DNA from: DAORHV01 sp964513925
Lineage (GTDB): Bacteria; Patescibacteriota; Gracilibacteria; Peribacterales; Peribacteraceae
Assembly: GCA_964513925.1 (NCBI GenBank)
Contig: CAZENR010000009.1
Coordinates: forward strand, 8,920-72,919
DNA length: 64,000 nucleotides
Direction: 5' to 3'
Below are positions 42,689 to 50,833 of the stretch, piece by piece. The translations under genes were made by a program, and so were the position numbers. Below the pieces are notes generated by a model. That model saw only the letters and a program-made list of their open reading frames with translations. It was not told the DNA's origin and ran no database searches. Each line of letters starts with the position of its first letter. The stretch's first letter is position 1.

Positions 42689-43027
42689 ATGAGACCAGAT
42701 GAGAACGATCGTACTTGTGCCGAGCAGTGGATTCACACCCTCTTGCTCGAACACGCCTCGGATGTGCGGGAATCGGGTGTACTTGAATTCCTTACATCTG
42801 CTTCCAAAGCGGACTGGATGAATGGCGCATTAGAGGCAAAACGGATAGGGCTTTACCTATTGCTAAAGGAGACTCGGGCCACTTTCGCGCCCGTAATGTA
42901 CAAGATTAGGCGCGTACTCAAGGCAATGGGCGTTTGCACGCCCGTTATGCGTAAACGTGAAGATTTTCTAGCATTTATCGATGCCGCGATTGAGGCGCTG
43001 GAGCAGCAGGTGCATGAATGCCTGTGA
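42689..43027 (+). CDS. Hypothetical protein
   Basis: A 112-residue helical protein without membrane segments or known motif. An AGGGGC sequence 6 nt before the ATG is Shine-Dalgarno-like. A hairpin terminator lies about 26 nt after the stop, which supports it being a separate transcript. Moderate confidence that it is coding. Confidence 0.5.
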   Translation: MRPDENDRTCAEQWIHTLLLEHASDVRESGVLEFLTSASKADWMNGALEAKRIGLYLLLKETRATFAPVMYKIRRVLKAMGVCTPVMRKREDFLAFIDAAIEALEQQVHECL

Positions 43028-43593
43028 TCTCAGCCCTCCTTGCTCTCGCTACGACCCCAACCGCGCGAGTTGTTGGGGTCATTTTAGGAATCCGGCTCCA
43101 GAGCAAAGAGCTGTCACAGTGGATCTTCGGACTCACAATCTCAATTCGAGCGTGGTACAGTATCGTTCATCGTTCTCCCCTTCCAACCATAGCCACCGCC
43201 ATCTTCGTCAGTTTGCCCGTCAAAGACCCGCAGAAGTCGAAGGCGTTTTATGAAGCGCTGGGCTATAAAGTGAATCCAAATATGGGGGATGCATCCACAA
43301 CGTGCATCATGATCAGCGACACGATTTCGGTCATGTTCGCCACGGAAGAAGTCTTCAAGACCATCTCGCCAAAACCGATGTCCGATGCGAAGAAGACGTG
43401 CCAAGTGCTGCTCAGTCTTACGTGCGACAGCCGCGAAGAGGTAGATGCGCTCGTGGCCAAGGCGGTCGCCGCCGGTGGTACCAAGGCGCACGAACCGGAA
43501 GACTACGGCTTCATGTACCAGTGCGGCTTCTATGACCCAGACGGGCACGGATGGGGACTGACATGGATGAACCCGAACCACGCTGCTGCGTAA
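43018..43593 (+). CDS. VOC (glyoxalase/bleomycin resistance-like) family protein; start uncertain
   Basis: The VOC domain begins near 43190 (TAIFVSLPVKDPQKSKAFYEALGYKV) and ends GFYDPDGHGWGLTWMNP, a typical glyoxalase-fold protein of about 135 aa. The nearest in-frame ATG is 43018, which would add 57 non-homologous residues and place a terminator hairpin (43053-43086) inside the gene. A TACAGT box at 43156-43161 suggests the true start is downstream of it, perhaps at an unusual ATA (43189) or a TTG a little later. Members bind metals and act on diverse small molecules. The activity is unknown. Confidence 0.75.
   Translation: MPVISALLALATTPTARVVGVILGIRLQSKELSQWIFGLTISIRAWYSIVHRSPLPTIATAIFVSLPVKDPQKSKAFYEALGYKVNPNMGDASTTCIMISDTISVMFATEEVFKTISPKPMSDAKKTCQVLLSLTCDSREEVDALVAKAVAAGGTKAHEPEDYGFMYQCGFYDPDGHGWGLTWMNPNHAAA
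43053..43086 (+). terminator. Hairpin terminator
   Basis: GACCCCAAC/GTTGGGGTC stem with a 10-nt loop, then ATTTTA. It separates the 42689 gene from the VOC domain. Confidence 0.6.
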
Positions 43594-43600
43594 GACCTTC

Positions 43601-44503
43601 CTACCGCCTGCGCTGACTATTCCATCCGGCAAGCAAGCGTTCTTCGTGTGGAAGAATTTCCGATTCCAAGCGGCGAGCCATGGGATCGTTTGGCCCGTTT
43701 GTTGCACGCAAGCGTTCCACGAGCGCCCGCAACCGAATAAGGGAACCGCTAAAGACGGCGATTTCCTCTTCGGTAACATCGATCATGGCACCCGATGTGT
43801 TGCGAGTTTTCACGTGGCCTAACTCGTGATCTATGGCGACGCCAAGCTTCAGCGGATCTGCCACCAACTTCTCTTCCAGCATCATCAAGTGCTTCATGGG
43901 CTCTCCCGCTCGCTTGGTCGAAAGCGTCATGGCATCCCCAGACCAGGTACGTAAATCGACTCCCTTGCCCGCGCCCTTGCCTGCCCCCATACGCTCCAAC
44001 GCAGCCTGGGCCGTGCCTCGTATATCCGGCGTAACCATGATGTCGATATCGGAAATTCGATACGTCTCCGCCATGTCCGGGTGCTGCAATGCCAACTTCA
44101 ATGCCTCCCCTATTTTGTCGTGCAAGGCATCGACCGCTTTTTGGTCTTCCGGAAGATTCACGATGACGAATGTTTTCATCATGCCGGGTCGATCGAAATC
44201 AATCTTGCGAATGCCTGACTCACCATCTCTCTCCACGCGGCCTGCCTGACCCGATTGCGCCGGAGTGCCATGCAATACTCCCGAGAGTTTTGCAGCGGTC
44301 GCGGCGATGAGAGTACCAAGAAGCACAAGCTCGGTTCCCAGTCGCAGCCAAATCGTCCTGCGCAGGCGGTCGCGTTCGGCCAGTACATGCTGCTTCGGAC
44401 TGCGGTTGCCCGCCTCCCTATTGGCAATGCTCTCACGCACTTGGGCCAAACGCTCCCGCTCGTCTGCGGCGGTGACCCAGCGTAGAATGTTGCGCATAGA
44501 CAT
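43601..44503 (-). CDS. Membrane-anchored protein with HELGH metallopeptidase motif
   Basis: A 300-residue protein. The N-terminal part is charged (a possible coiled coil), then a membrane helix (about 52-72, LRLGTELVLLGTLIAATAAK), then a domain with VAIDHELGHVKTRN (about 232-245), a zincin-type HExxH. A Glu-rich run EEEIAVFSG about 15 residues later may hold the third ligand. No known family is identified. ATG 44503 is preferred over an upstream one that extends across a gene-free region. It is convergent with the VOC gene, 7 nt away. Confidence 0.65.
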   Translation of the reverse strand: MSMRNILRWVTAADERERLAQVRESIANREAGNRSPKQHVLAERDRLRRTIWLRLGTELVLLGTLIAATAAKLSGVLHGTPAQSGQAGRVERDGESGIRKIDFDRPGMMKTFVIVNLPEDQKAVDALHDKIGEALKLALQHPDMAETYRISDIDIMVTPDIRGTAQAALERMGAGKGAGKGVDLRTWSGDAMTLSTKRAGEPMKHLMMLEEKLVADPLKLGVAIDHELGHVKTRNTSGAMIDVTEEEIAVFSGSLIRLRALVERLRATNGPNDPMARRLESEILPHEERLLAGWNSQRRR

Positions 44504-44696
44504 AGACAAGGAATGGAAATGGGCGCCGATGATACTGCGCTTCGTTGGCATGTCAATTTCTGCGCATGCGCACCAGGGTTCCGACAGAAAGCAGAACCGA
44601 TTTTCACTCTCTTGTTAGCCAAGAATCAGCATAAGGTGACGCAAGGATTTCTACAGAGGATCGCATTGGTGACATCGGCATGGTGCACTGCTTGCC

Positions 44697-45365
44697 ATGC
44701 ATCTCCTCGCTTTCTTGCTAGACCTCTTCTTCCCCAGAAGATCGCTGACGGGCGAAGAGGGAATATGGGTTACTGCCGAGGAGCTGCAGGGCTTTCAGCT
44801 CTTTCCGTTCGTGCTGACCGATTGCGCGCTGCGCAGGAGAGGAATGGTCTCGCTGGATCACATCGTGGCGGCCGGGAAATACGACTCCTCTCCCCTGTTT
44901 CAAAAAACGATACGGAACTTGAAGTACGGGCGAATCGATGCGCTGGCCGACATTCTCGCATCCATTATGCTCAAGTCATTGCCGGGCCTCCTGCCCGATT
45001 TCCGCGCCCAGGGCGAAGAAGCCCCCGTGGTGTGCGCGGTACCCCTGCATTGGACTCGGCGGTTTGCGCGCGGGTTCAACCAAAGCGAGTTACTGGCGCG
45101 CGGCATTGCACGCAAACAACGTTGGCATTGCGCACCGCTACTCAAGCGCATGCGCCCCACGGGTCACCAAGCCCACAGACCGCGCAAAGAGCGCCTGGTC
45201 GCTGTACGTAACGCTTTTTGCTACGTCGGGCCAAAGCCTGTGCCTAAGCGTGTGCTGCTGGTTGACGATGTGCTGACAACCGGTGCCACTCTGCAGGCGT
45301 GCGCCGAGGCGTTAAAACAGGCCGGAGTGCTGCGTGTAGAAGCCGTAGTCGCGGCCTACGACTAA
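44697..45365 (+). CDS. comF: ComF family phosphoribosyltransferase-like protein
   Basis: A 222-residue protein. VVCAVPLHWTRRFARGFNQSELLARGIARKQ and RVLLVDDVLTTGATLQACAEALKQAG (PRPP-binding loop) are ComF hallmarks. ComF is needed for DNA uptake in several bacteria, consistent with a lineage that lives by importing nucleic acids. The usual N-terminal zinc finger (Cys-x2-Cys pairs) is missing. Confidence 0.87.
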   Translation: MHLLAFLLDLFFPRRSLTGEEGIWVTAEELQGFQLFPFVLTDCALRRRGMVSLDHIVAAGKYDSSPLFQKTIRNLKYGRIDALADILASIMLKSLPGLLPDFRAQGEEAPVVCAVPLHWTRRFARGFNQSELLARGIARKQRWHCAPLLKRMRPTGHQAHRPRKERLVAVRNAFCYVGPKPVPKRVLLVDDVLTTGATLQACAEALKQAGVLRVEAVVAAYD

Positions 45366-45460
45366 TAGAAACGCATCAAACTACTTTCAATATTTTGCAA
45401 CTATGACGGCGTGCCGAATTTCGTGTTTTCGTGTATAATAAACAGATTTCTCATACACAC

Positions 45461-45937
45461 ATGCAAAACGATATCAGACAACCCATTCTGGAATGGCAGG
45501 CACCGTCGCGCATCTCGCATGACCGTGGTCGCGGATGGTACGTAGGGGCCAGCGTGGTAACGCTAGGACTCATTGTCTACGGCATACTGAGCAGCTCATG
45601 GCTGTTTGCCATCACCATTGCCATTCTTGCAGGACTGTTCTTCTTGGTGCGCAACGAAGCACACCCCATTCACACCGTTCGTATCTTACAGCTGGGTTTT
45701 GAATTCGACGGCAAGCTTCGCCCATGGAACGAACTGAAGGAATTCTGGATGCTGTCCGGGCCAAAACATTGCGAGCTGCATGTGGAGCTGAAGAAAGGCT
45801 ACATGCCGAATTTGGTGGTGCATACGGCAACCATGGACCCATTGCTTGTCCGCGATGTCTTGCTGCAATTCCTCCCACAGAATCCGCACAAACGGGAGAG
45901 ATTGCTTGACACCATTATCCGCATTTGTAAACTATAG
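45461..45937 (+). CDS. Hypothetical two-helix membrane protein
   Basis: A 158-residue protein with a soluble N-terminal stretch, two membrane helices (about 32-52 and 55-72) and a C-terminal domain of about 85 residues (FDGKLRPWNELKEFWML) of unknown function. ATG 45461 lies 21 nt after TATAAT (45434-45439). Its stop codon is directly followed by the ATG of the 1264-residue protein, so the two are almost certainly translated from one mRNA. Confidence 0.65.
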   Translation: MQNDIRQPILEWQAPSRISHDRGRGWYVGASVVTLGLIVYGILSSSWLFAITIAILAGLFFLVRNEAHPIHTVRILQLGFEFDGKLRPWNELKEFWMLSGPKHCELHVELKKGYMPNLVVHTATMDPLLVRDVLLQFLPQNPHKRERLLDTIIRICKL

Positions 45938-48900
45938 ATGCTGCGGCACCTTGCCAACGCTCGCCTTGCACCCAAGCACTCTCCCCTTACGGAGCAGCGG
46001 CTCGTCTTTTTGCAGAAAACGGGCAATGTGATCCCCGGCTCTGCCCCCGAGGGCGAAGCTCGCGGACTGGTAGAACTGAGCCGATCTCCAGAGTTAGTCG
46101 TACGCAAAATCGGTCGCGATACCCGGTCTCACCTGGGCTTCTTAGACGATGCAGCCGGCGTGAAAATCGATACGCTCACCGATGCAGAGGTGCAGGCTCT
46201 GGCTACACGCAACGTGAATGTGCTGCAGGGCCAGCAACCGGAGCTGCTGCGCGGCAACGTCCGGGACGCAGTGACAAACGTGCTCAATGCCGACGCGGGC
46301 AAAGAAGGCAGCGTCATGGAACTTTCGCGGGAGACGCGCGACATGATGGACGCGCTGGAGCAGCTGGACTGGAAGCACGACGCAGCCATTGCAGGCTTTT
46401 ACGATCGCCACGAGAAGTTGCTGCGCCAGGTGCTGGCACTGCAAGCGGCAACAACGCGTGTGAACAAAACCGAGCTGGTACTGCAGCTGCGCTACCTCCC
46501 GGAAGTGGATGAAGTGCTGGCAAGGCGCAGGGAACGTGCCGAGGAGCTAGCAATTGCAGAGCAAGAAAAGAAACTTCAGGGCCCTGCGGTAGCAGCGCTT
46601 ATCGAAGATCTTGCAACGCTCAACTGGCAGGAAGGAGTGCAGGTGGCCACCGCATTGAGTCGTCATGAGAAACTGCTAGCGCAACTACTTGCTCCGCAGA
46701 CCTTTCAGGCAAGATTTTCAAACGATCCTTTTGCGCAGCTCAAGTGGGCTCTTGAGCAGTTACCGCAGCTGCAGGCTCGTGTAACCCGTGCGCATATTGC
46801 CGCAGAAGAGCTGCAATTTACTCGCCTTACCGCAGAGAATGATTCCCTTGTCGATTTGACCGAAGCCCTGGCACAGGCGCCGATTGGAGATGAGCAGGCA
46901 TTCGAGCGCATACACGACGAGTACCGAAAAACACTGGAGGTGATTTTTGAGAAAAATAGCGCATTCATTCCTACCAACTTTTCCAAAATTGATGTTATTA
47001 CCTGGGCCATTCAGGCGATTCCAGGAATGGCTGCAACAATTGAGCGCAAAAGACAGGCCTTGCATGAGGCAAAGGAATTCGACGAGCCAGGATGCCAGTA
47101 CCTCTATGCCGATGAATACCTGGAGCAGTACAGGCAGATGGTTTCTCGCGACAAAAGCCGCCAGCAGGAGGAAATTGACGCAATGTTGCGAACTCCCCCC
47201 TCTGCCTTTCAGTGCGGAAATACCGTGTACTTCAACATCGACCATCCCGAAAGCGCAGACCCAATTATGGGACCAAGAAGCGCCGCGCACGAGTTAACGC
47301 ACTTCGCTATTCGCAAGGAAAAGCACGCAAACGCATCGTTCTTTGCAGATATGCAAAGCGCACTTGAGCAAGTAGGGGCGTGGAGCGATGTACAGCGCGT
47401 TGTACGCGCCAGTTTTGGAGAACGAGGAGCTGCGATGAGCGTAGAGGAAATTATCGAAGAGGCAGCAGCAATCTACGTCGGAGGAGAAAAGGCTCCGTAC
47501 ACGCGTGTCGGCAATGACGGCGAAGCCTCGCAGCTCTGGGAGATTCACCACATGCTAGCGCAAGCAGCAGCAACAGACGGCAACGTTGCACACTTGCTTC
47601 AAGCTATTTCTCGAGAAGTTGATGCGCACTACGACAATGTGCGAGAAAAGCTTGCACAAAGCACGGAACAGAGTCAGTACGCAGCGAAGCAACAACGTGA
47701 GTACGATGACTTTGTACGCACGAATGCAAAAGAAACCGAAAAAGCAAAAAAAGATGCCACCGCTGCCATTGAAGATGAAGAAGAGGAGGAAAAGAAAGTC
47801 ACGCTACATGATGTGCAAATGAAGATCAGTGCGGCAAAGCAAGCATGTGAATCGGCCAGAGCGAGCTTGCCACTAGTAATGAAGTCGTTGCCCCTCATGA
47901 GCAAGGAACAGCAGAATGAAGAGCAAAAGGGCTTGGATTTCGTGCGTAACTTCTTGGACGAGAACGATAAAGATCTACTCCTTGCCGAGCAGTCTGCAAG
48001 TGCATTGGAGCGCTGGGATCTGCCTGAAAACAAGGGTGGCCTTACGGCAAAAGAGAAGGAGTATTACACCAAGCTATGGAATTTTGGCCCGGATGAGGCA
48101 ATGAACAAAGAGCTGACAACCAAGGCGTTGAACGAATATGTATCTGGCGTGCAAAGTGGCATTAAAGAAATTGGGGAATTTATTAACCGAGAGCGCCCAA
48201 CGGCCAGCGAGAAGGAAGATAAGGGGATATGGGGCAACCTGAAAGAGGTGTTCTTTAGCAACGGAAAGAATGTTGAATGGGTTTCCTGGAGTGATGCCGT
48301 AAAAATCGTTGGCATTTTCAAGGAAGCCATTGTAGCCAAATGGGAACAAGGCAAAGAACGAAAGGCACACCGCATTGCCGATAAAATCGCACAAGGATCT
48401 TGGCTGGCCAAACCCATAGAACATACCCTGAGAAAGCAAGCTCGTGCCGCAAATGAGAAGCAAACCAGTGAATTCGCTGACTACTTGAAAACTGCAGGTT
48501 TGAACTTCGATAGGCTCATGGGGCGTCCGGACGGATTGTACTGGCGATTGAGCAACATCAACGAAAAGAAGGCCGTGCTGGAATATGCGGCAGAAAAAGC
48601 CTGGTTGTACGACCTAAGTCCGGTGAACGGAGCCGATGTATACGGCATAGATTTCGTAAGTGAATTCGGGCCAGAGGCGTTCAGCGAATTGGTGCAGCAC
48701 TACGAAGAAGGAAAGAAAAAGGAAAGTAAGCGCGGCTACGCCAAGGTGAACCAACGTCCGGATATTCCGCCGATGATCGAAGATCTCATTCACGAAATGC
48801 GCGAGCGCAACATCTTTGCCGCGCACGGTATTTTCCAGCGTATTCAAGAAAAAGCGAAGTACACCCACAGCCATACCTGGGCAATTACCACCTTCATCTC

Positions 48901-49732
48901 CGAGTTGCGAAAAGACCCTCAATTGCTTGCCATCTTGGACAAAGGTCTTCTGGACGACATCGGTAACATCGGCATCGGCCAAACAGCATGGTCCATGACA
49001 ATGTTCAAGTTGTTGCGCACGGAAATGATGGAATGGAAGGCAGGTGCTAAATGGGACAATAACGTGCTAACCCGAACAATTAAAAAGATTGAGGAGCGAC
49101 TGAGTAAGCTCCCGAATGGCATCAAGGAAAAAACAAAAGAAGAGGCTGTTGCCATCATTTTGGCTGGAAAGACGTACCAAGACGGAGACGTTACTATTTC
49201 CATCTTCCAAAAGGACTTCGACGAGTACCGCAAATGGTGGAAAGAAAACTCTCAAAGCACAGTGTCTGCAGCCAAAACCGACGATGACTTCTTCCATCCA
49301 ACTGGATCGGACATCCTTCTGGCGAGCAGCACGATTCTTGACGAACTTGGAACCCGTGACTCTACCGGTCGTCCAACACATCAAAGCAAGGCGCCGAAAT
49401 TCTTCAGCATGGTTCGTCAGAGATACGACGAACTGAAAAAGGTAGATCCAGTTGCAAAAGAGCGGTTCCGCTCAGAAATGCAGGCAAAGTTGAAAAACTG
49501 GTTCCGCACTCGCATTTGCTCAAACGCAGCATCTGCACTGCAATTTCCGAATGAGACAGACAGTGAGAACAAAAACGTTTTAGAAGAAATGTTGCGTCGA
49601 AGGCTCATTATGAAAGAAGATATCGTGGCTAACCTTGGCGGAACGCTTACAAAAAAAGATGAAAAGACCGGAGACACCAAACTTACTGACTTCGGAAAGT
49701 TTGTGGAAGATGCCTGGGCACGACCGCTGTAA
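45938..49732 (+). CDS. Giant (1264 aa) protein with HExxH metallopeptidase motif
   Basis: It starts with zero gap after the 45461 gene. The first 400 residues are helical with a repeated look (EQLDWKHDAAIAGFYDRHEKLLRQVL against EDLATLNWQEGVQVATALSRHEKLLAQLL). A candidate zincin site, SAAHELTHFAIRKEKH, is near residue 452, with an acidic run VEEIIEEAAAIY about 45 residues later that may give the third ligand. The rest is charged and mostly helical with an acidic spacer (EDEEEEEK, about 609) and no membrane helix or signal peptide. I cannot name a family. Its stop abuts the dut stop. Confidence 0.65.
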   Translation: MLRHLANARLAPKHSPLTEQRLVFLQKTGNVIPGSAPEGEARGLVELSRSPELVVRKIGRDTRSHLGFLDDAAGVKIDTLTDAEVQALATRNVNVLQGQQPELLRGNVRDAVTNVLNADAGKEGSVMELSRETRDMMDALEQLDWKHDAAIAGFYDRHEKLLRQVLALQAATTRVNKTELVLQLRYLPEVDEVLARRRERAEELAIAEQEKKLQGPAVAALIEDLATLNWQEGVQVATALSRHEKLLAQLLAPQTFQARFSNDPFAQLKWALEQLPQLQARVTRAHIAAEELQFTRLTAENDSLVDLTEALAQAPIGDEQAFERIHDEYRKTLEVIFEKNSAFIPTNFSKIDVITWAIQAIPGMAATIERKRQALHEAKEFDEPGCQYLYADEYLEQYRQMVSRDKSRQQEEIDAMLRTPPSAFQCGNTVYFNIDHPESADPIMGPRSAAHELTHFAIRKEKHANASFFADMQSALEQVGAWSDVQRVVRASFGERGAAMSVEEIIEEAAAIYVGGEKAPYTRVGNDGEASQLWEIHHMLAQAAATDGNVAHLLQAISREVDAHYDNVREKLAQSTEQSQYAAKQQREYDDFVRTNAKETEKAKKDATAAIEDEEEEEKKVTLHDVQMKISAAKQACESARASLPLVMKSLPLMSKEQQNEEQKGLDFVRNFLDENDKDLLLAEQSASALERWDLPENKGGLTAKEKEYYTKLWNFGPDEAMNKELTTKALNEYVSGVQSGIKEIGEFINRERPTASEKEDKGIWGNLKEVFFSNGKNVEWVSWSDAVKIVGIFKEAIVAKWEQGKERKAHRIADKIAQGSWLAKPIEHTLRKQARAANEKQTSEFADYLKTAGLNFDRLMGRPDGLYWRLSNINEKKAVLEYAAEKAWLYDLSPVNGADVYGIDFVSEFGPEAFSELVQHYEEGKKKESKRGYAKVNQRPDIPPMIEDLIHEMRERNIFAAHGIFQRIQEKAKYTHSHTWAITTFISELRKDPQLLAILDKGLLDDIGNIGIGQTAWSMTMFKLLRTEMMEWKAGAKWDNNVLTRTIKKIEERLSKLPNGIKEKTKEEAVAIILAGKTYQDGDVTISIFQKDFDEYRKWWKENSQSTVSAAKTDDDFFHPTGSDILLASSTILDELGTRDSTGRPTHQSKAPKFFSMVRQRYDELKKVDPVAKERFRSEMQAKLKNWFRTRICSNAASALQFPNETDSENKNVLEEMLRRRLIMKEDIVANLGGTLTKKDEKTGDTKLTDFGKFVEDAWARPL

Positions 49733-50161
49733 TTAGCCCGTACTCCCAAACCCTCCCCTGCTCTGCACTCCGTGATTCTCTACCTCCTGCCACTGCGCGC
49801 GGTCTATTTTGACAAATAACCCCTGTGCAATGCGTTCACCGCGCTCCACGGTCACGGGGGCATCTGTCACATTGCGTACCTGTACGAAAATCTCATCCTT
49901 AGGACCGTGGTAGTCCTGGTCTATAAGCCCCAAGGAATGCGGGCAAATGAGGCCTTTTTTTCGCGGCAACGATGACCTGGGGAGAATAAGCAGCGCGTAC
50001 CCCTCCGGCACTTTGACGATGATATTGCCCGGAACCAAGCCCAGCTGGCCGGGCTGAATGACGGTGGTTTCGCGAGTGACGAAATCGAAGGCTGCAGCCC
50101 CGCTGGAATGGTATTCGGGCAGCGGCAACGTGGGGTCTATGCGTTGGATGGAGACGTGCAT
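49733..50161 (-). CDS. dut: dUTP diphosphatase
   Basis: Hydrolyses dUTP to dUMP, keeping uracil out of DNA. A 142-residue trimer-type enzyme with motif 1 (AAAFDF), motif 2 (PRSSLPRKKG), motif 3 (GLIDQDYHG), motif 4 (GERIAQGLFV) and motif 5 (RGGFGSTG). A TATACT box (50168-50173) lies 6 nt before the ATG at 50161 and fixes the start. Confidence 0.95.
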   Translation of the reverse strand: MHVSIQRIDPTLPLPEYHSSGAAAFDFVTRETTVIQPGQLGLVPGNIIVKVPEGYALLILPRSSLPRKKGLICPHSLGLIDQDYHGPKDEIFVQVRNVTDAPVTVERGERIAQGLFVKIDRAQWQEVENHGVQSRGGFGSTG

Positions 50162-50167
50162 AAGATC

Positions 50168-50173
50168 AGTATA
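50168..50173 (-). promoter_or_regulatory. -10 box of dut
   Basis: TATACT, 6 nt before the ATG; it predicts a leaderless dut mRNA. Confidence 0.6.
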
Positions 50174-50306
50174 TGTGAAGTTGCAGATTGATGCTGCCAA
50201 AGATTCTCTCTCGGAGAATTAGGGAACCCTGTTCGGTTCCGCATGTTCTTTTTCCCAAGCGAACATATTCCACTTTTTTGGCGCAAAAAAGTGGAGCAAA
50301 AAACAT

Positions 50307-50459
50307 GCCGCTGGTGAAAGCGTTCGGCGGTTCTTTTTCGTGCATCGGGGCCTGCAAACGTGAACTCGCCGCTTCGTCCCCACGAAAGCGGCTCAAACAG
50401 GCACGTTTGCTTGCGGCCCCTCTTCACGAAGAACCGCAACGAACCCTTTCAAGGCGGCG
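50307..50459. repeat. Long imperfect foldback (about 75-bp arms)
   Basis: The left arm reads GCCGCTGGTGAAAG, then GCGGTTC, GGGGCC, GCAAACGTG and GCCGCTT. The right arm is its near-complete reverse complement (AAGCGGC, CACGTTTGC, GGCCCC, GAACCGC, CTTTC, GCGGC). The apical loop is about 10 nt around 50375-50385. Confidence 0.85.
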
Positions 50460-50693
50460 AGAACGAAGAGACTCTGAGTTATATTTTCAAGCCACTAAAG
50501 GGTGGCGCGCAATGCGCTCGGGGGACGGAGGTCTGCCTCGGCGGTCGCAACCGCCGGGCGTGGTGGCTCATTGCGCACGCGTTTTTGGTTCTTTTGCCGC
50601 TTGGGCAAAAGAACATATGTCGTGCACAAAGAAGTGGCGGTATGTACCCTCTACCGGCAGGAGAATAGAGCGCCGCAGTGTTAAAACATCGGC

Positions 50694-50769
50694 GAAGGCA
50701 GGCTTTGCCTGCCTGGAGCCGCACAATCTCAGGGAGAGTCCGCGAGAGGGGTGTAACCCCTTTCGCGAG
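50694..50769 (-). ncRNA. Candidate two-hairpin RNA motif, copy 1 (3' of ftsZ)
   Basis: It shares with the copy at 59401-59488 the order GAAGGCA..TGCC hairpin, the linker GGAGAGYCC and the hairpin CGCGAGAG..TTTCGCG (read on the plus strand). The loops and stems between conserved words differ with compensation. Both copies lie directly downstream of a minus-strand gene. The strand is inferred from that position. Confidence 0.4.
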
Positions 50770-50776
50770 CGTAAAG

Positions 50777-50804
50777 AAAAAACCGGCCTCTTTTGGCCGG
50801 CTTT
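50777..50804 (-). terminator. Rho-independent terminator of ftsZ
   Basis: On the minus strand GCCGGCC...GGCCGG followed by six T, 30 nt after the ftsZ stop. Confidence 0.85.
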
Positions 50805-50833
50805 CTCCACATTTCCCGTGTGGCTATGTTGGA

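Larger units (their letters stand above)
50174..50833. other. 660-nt gene-free block of dense hairpins
   Basis: I see no credible gene on either strand. Perfect or near-perfect inverted repeats follow each other: GGAACC/GGTTCC (50223-50240), CCACTTTTTT/AAAAAAGTGG (50270-50294), a long foldback (50307-50459), GCGCAATG/CATTGCGC with inner GGCGGT/ACCGCC (about 50507-50580), TTTTGCC/GGGCAAAA (about 50595-50615), GGCAGGC/GCCTGCC (50697-50713), CGCGAGAGGGGT/ACCCCTTTCGCG (50741-50767) and the ftsZ terminator. It may be one or more structured RNAs or a stack of palindromic elements. Confidence 0.7.

Noticed and set aside
50174..50833. RNase P RNA, tmRNA or SRP RNA in the hairpin block
   Set aside because: I looked for GAGGAAAGTC, tRNA-like ends and the SRP tetraloop core and did not find them in a convincing arrangement.
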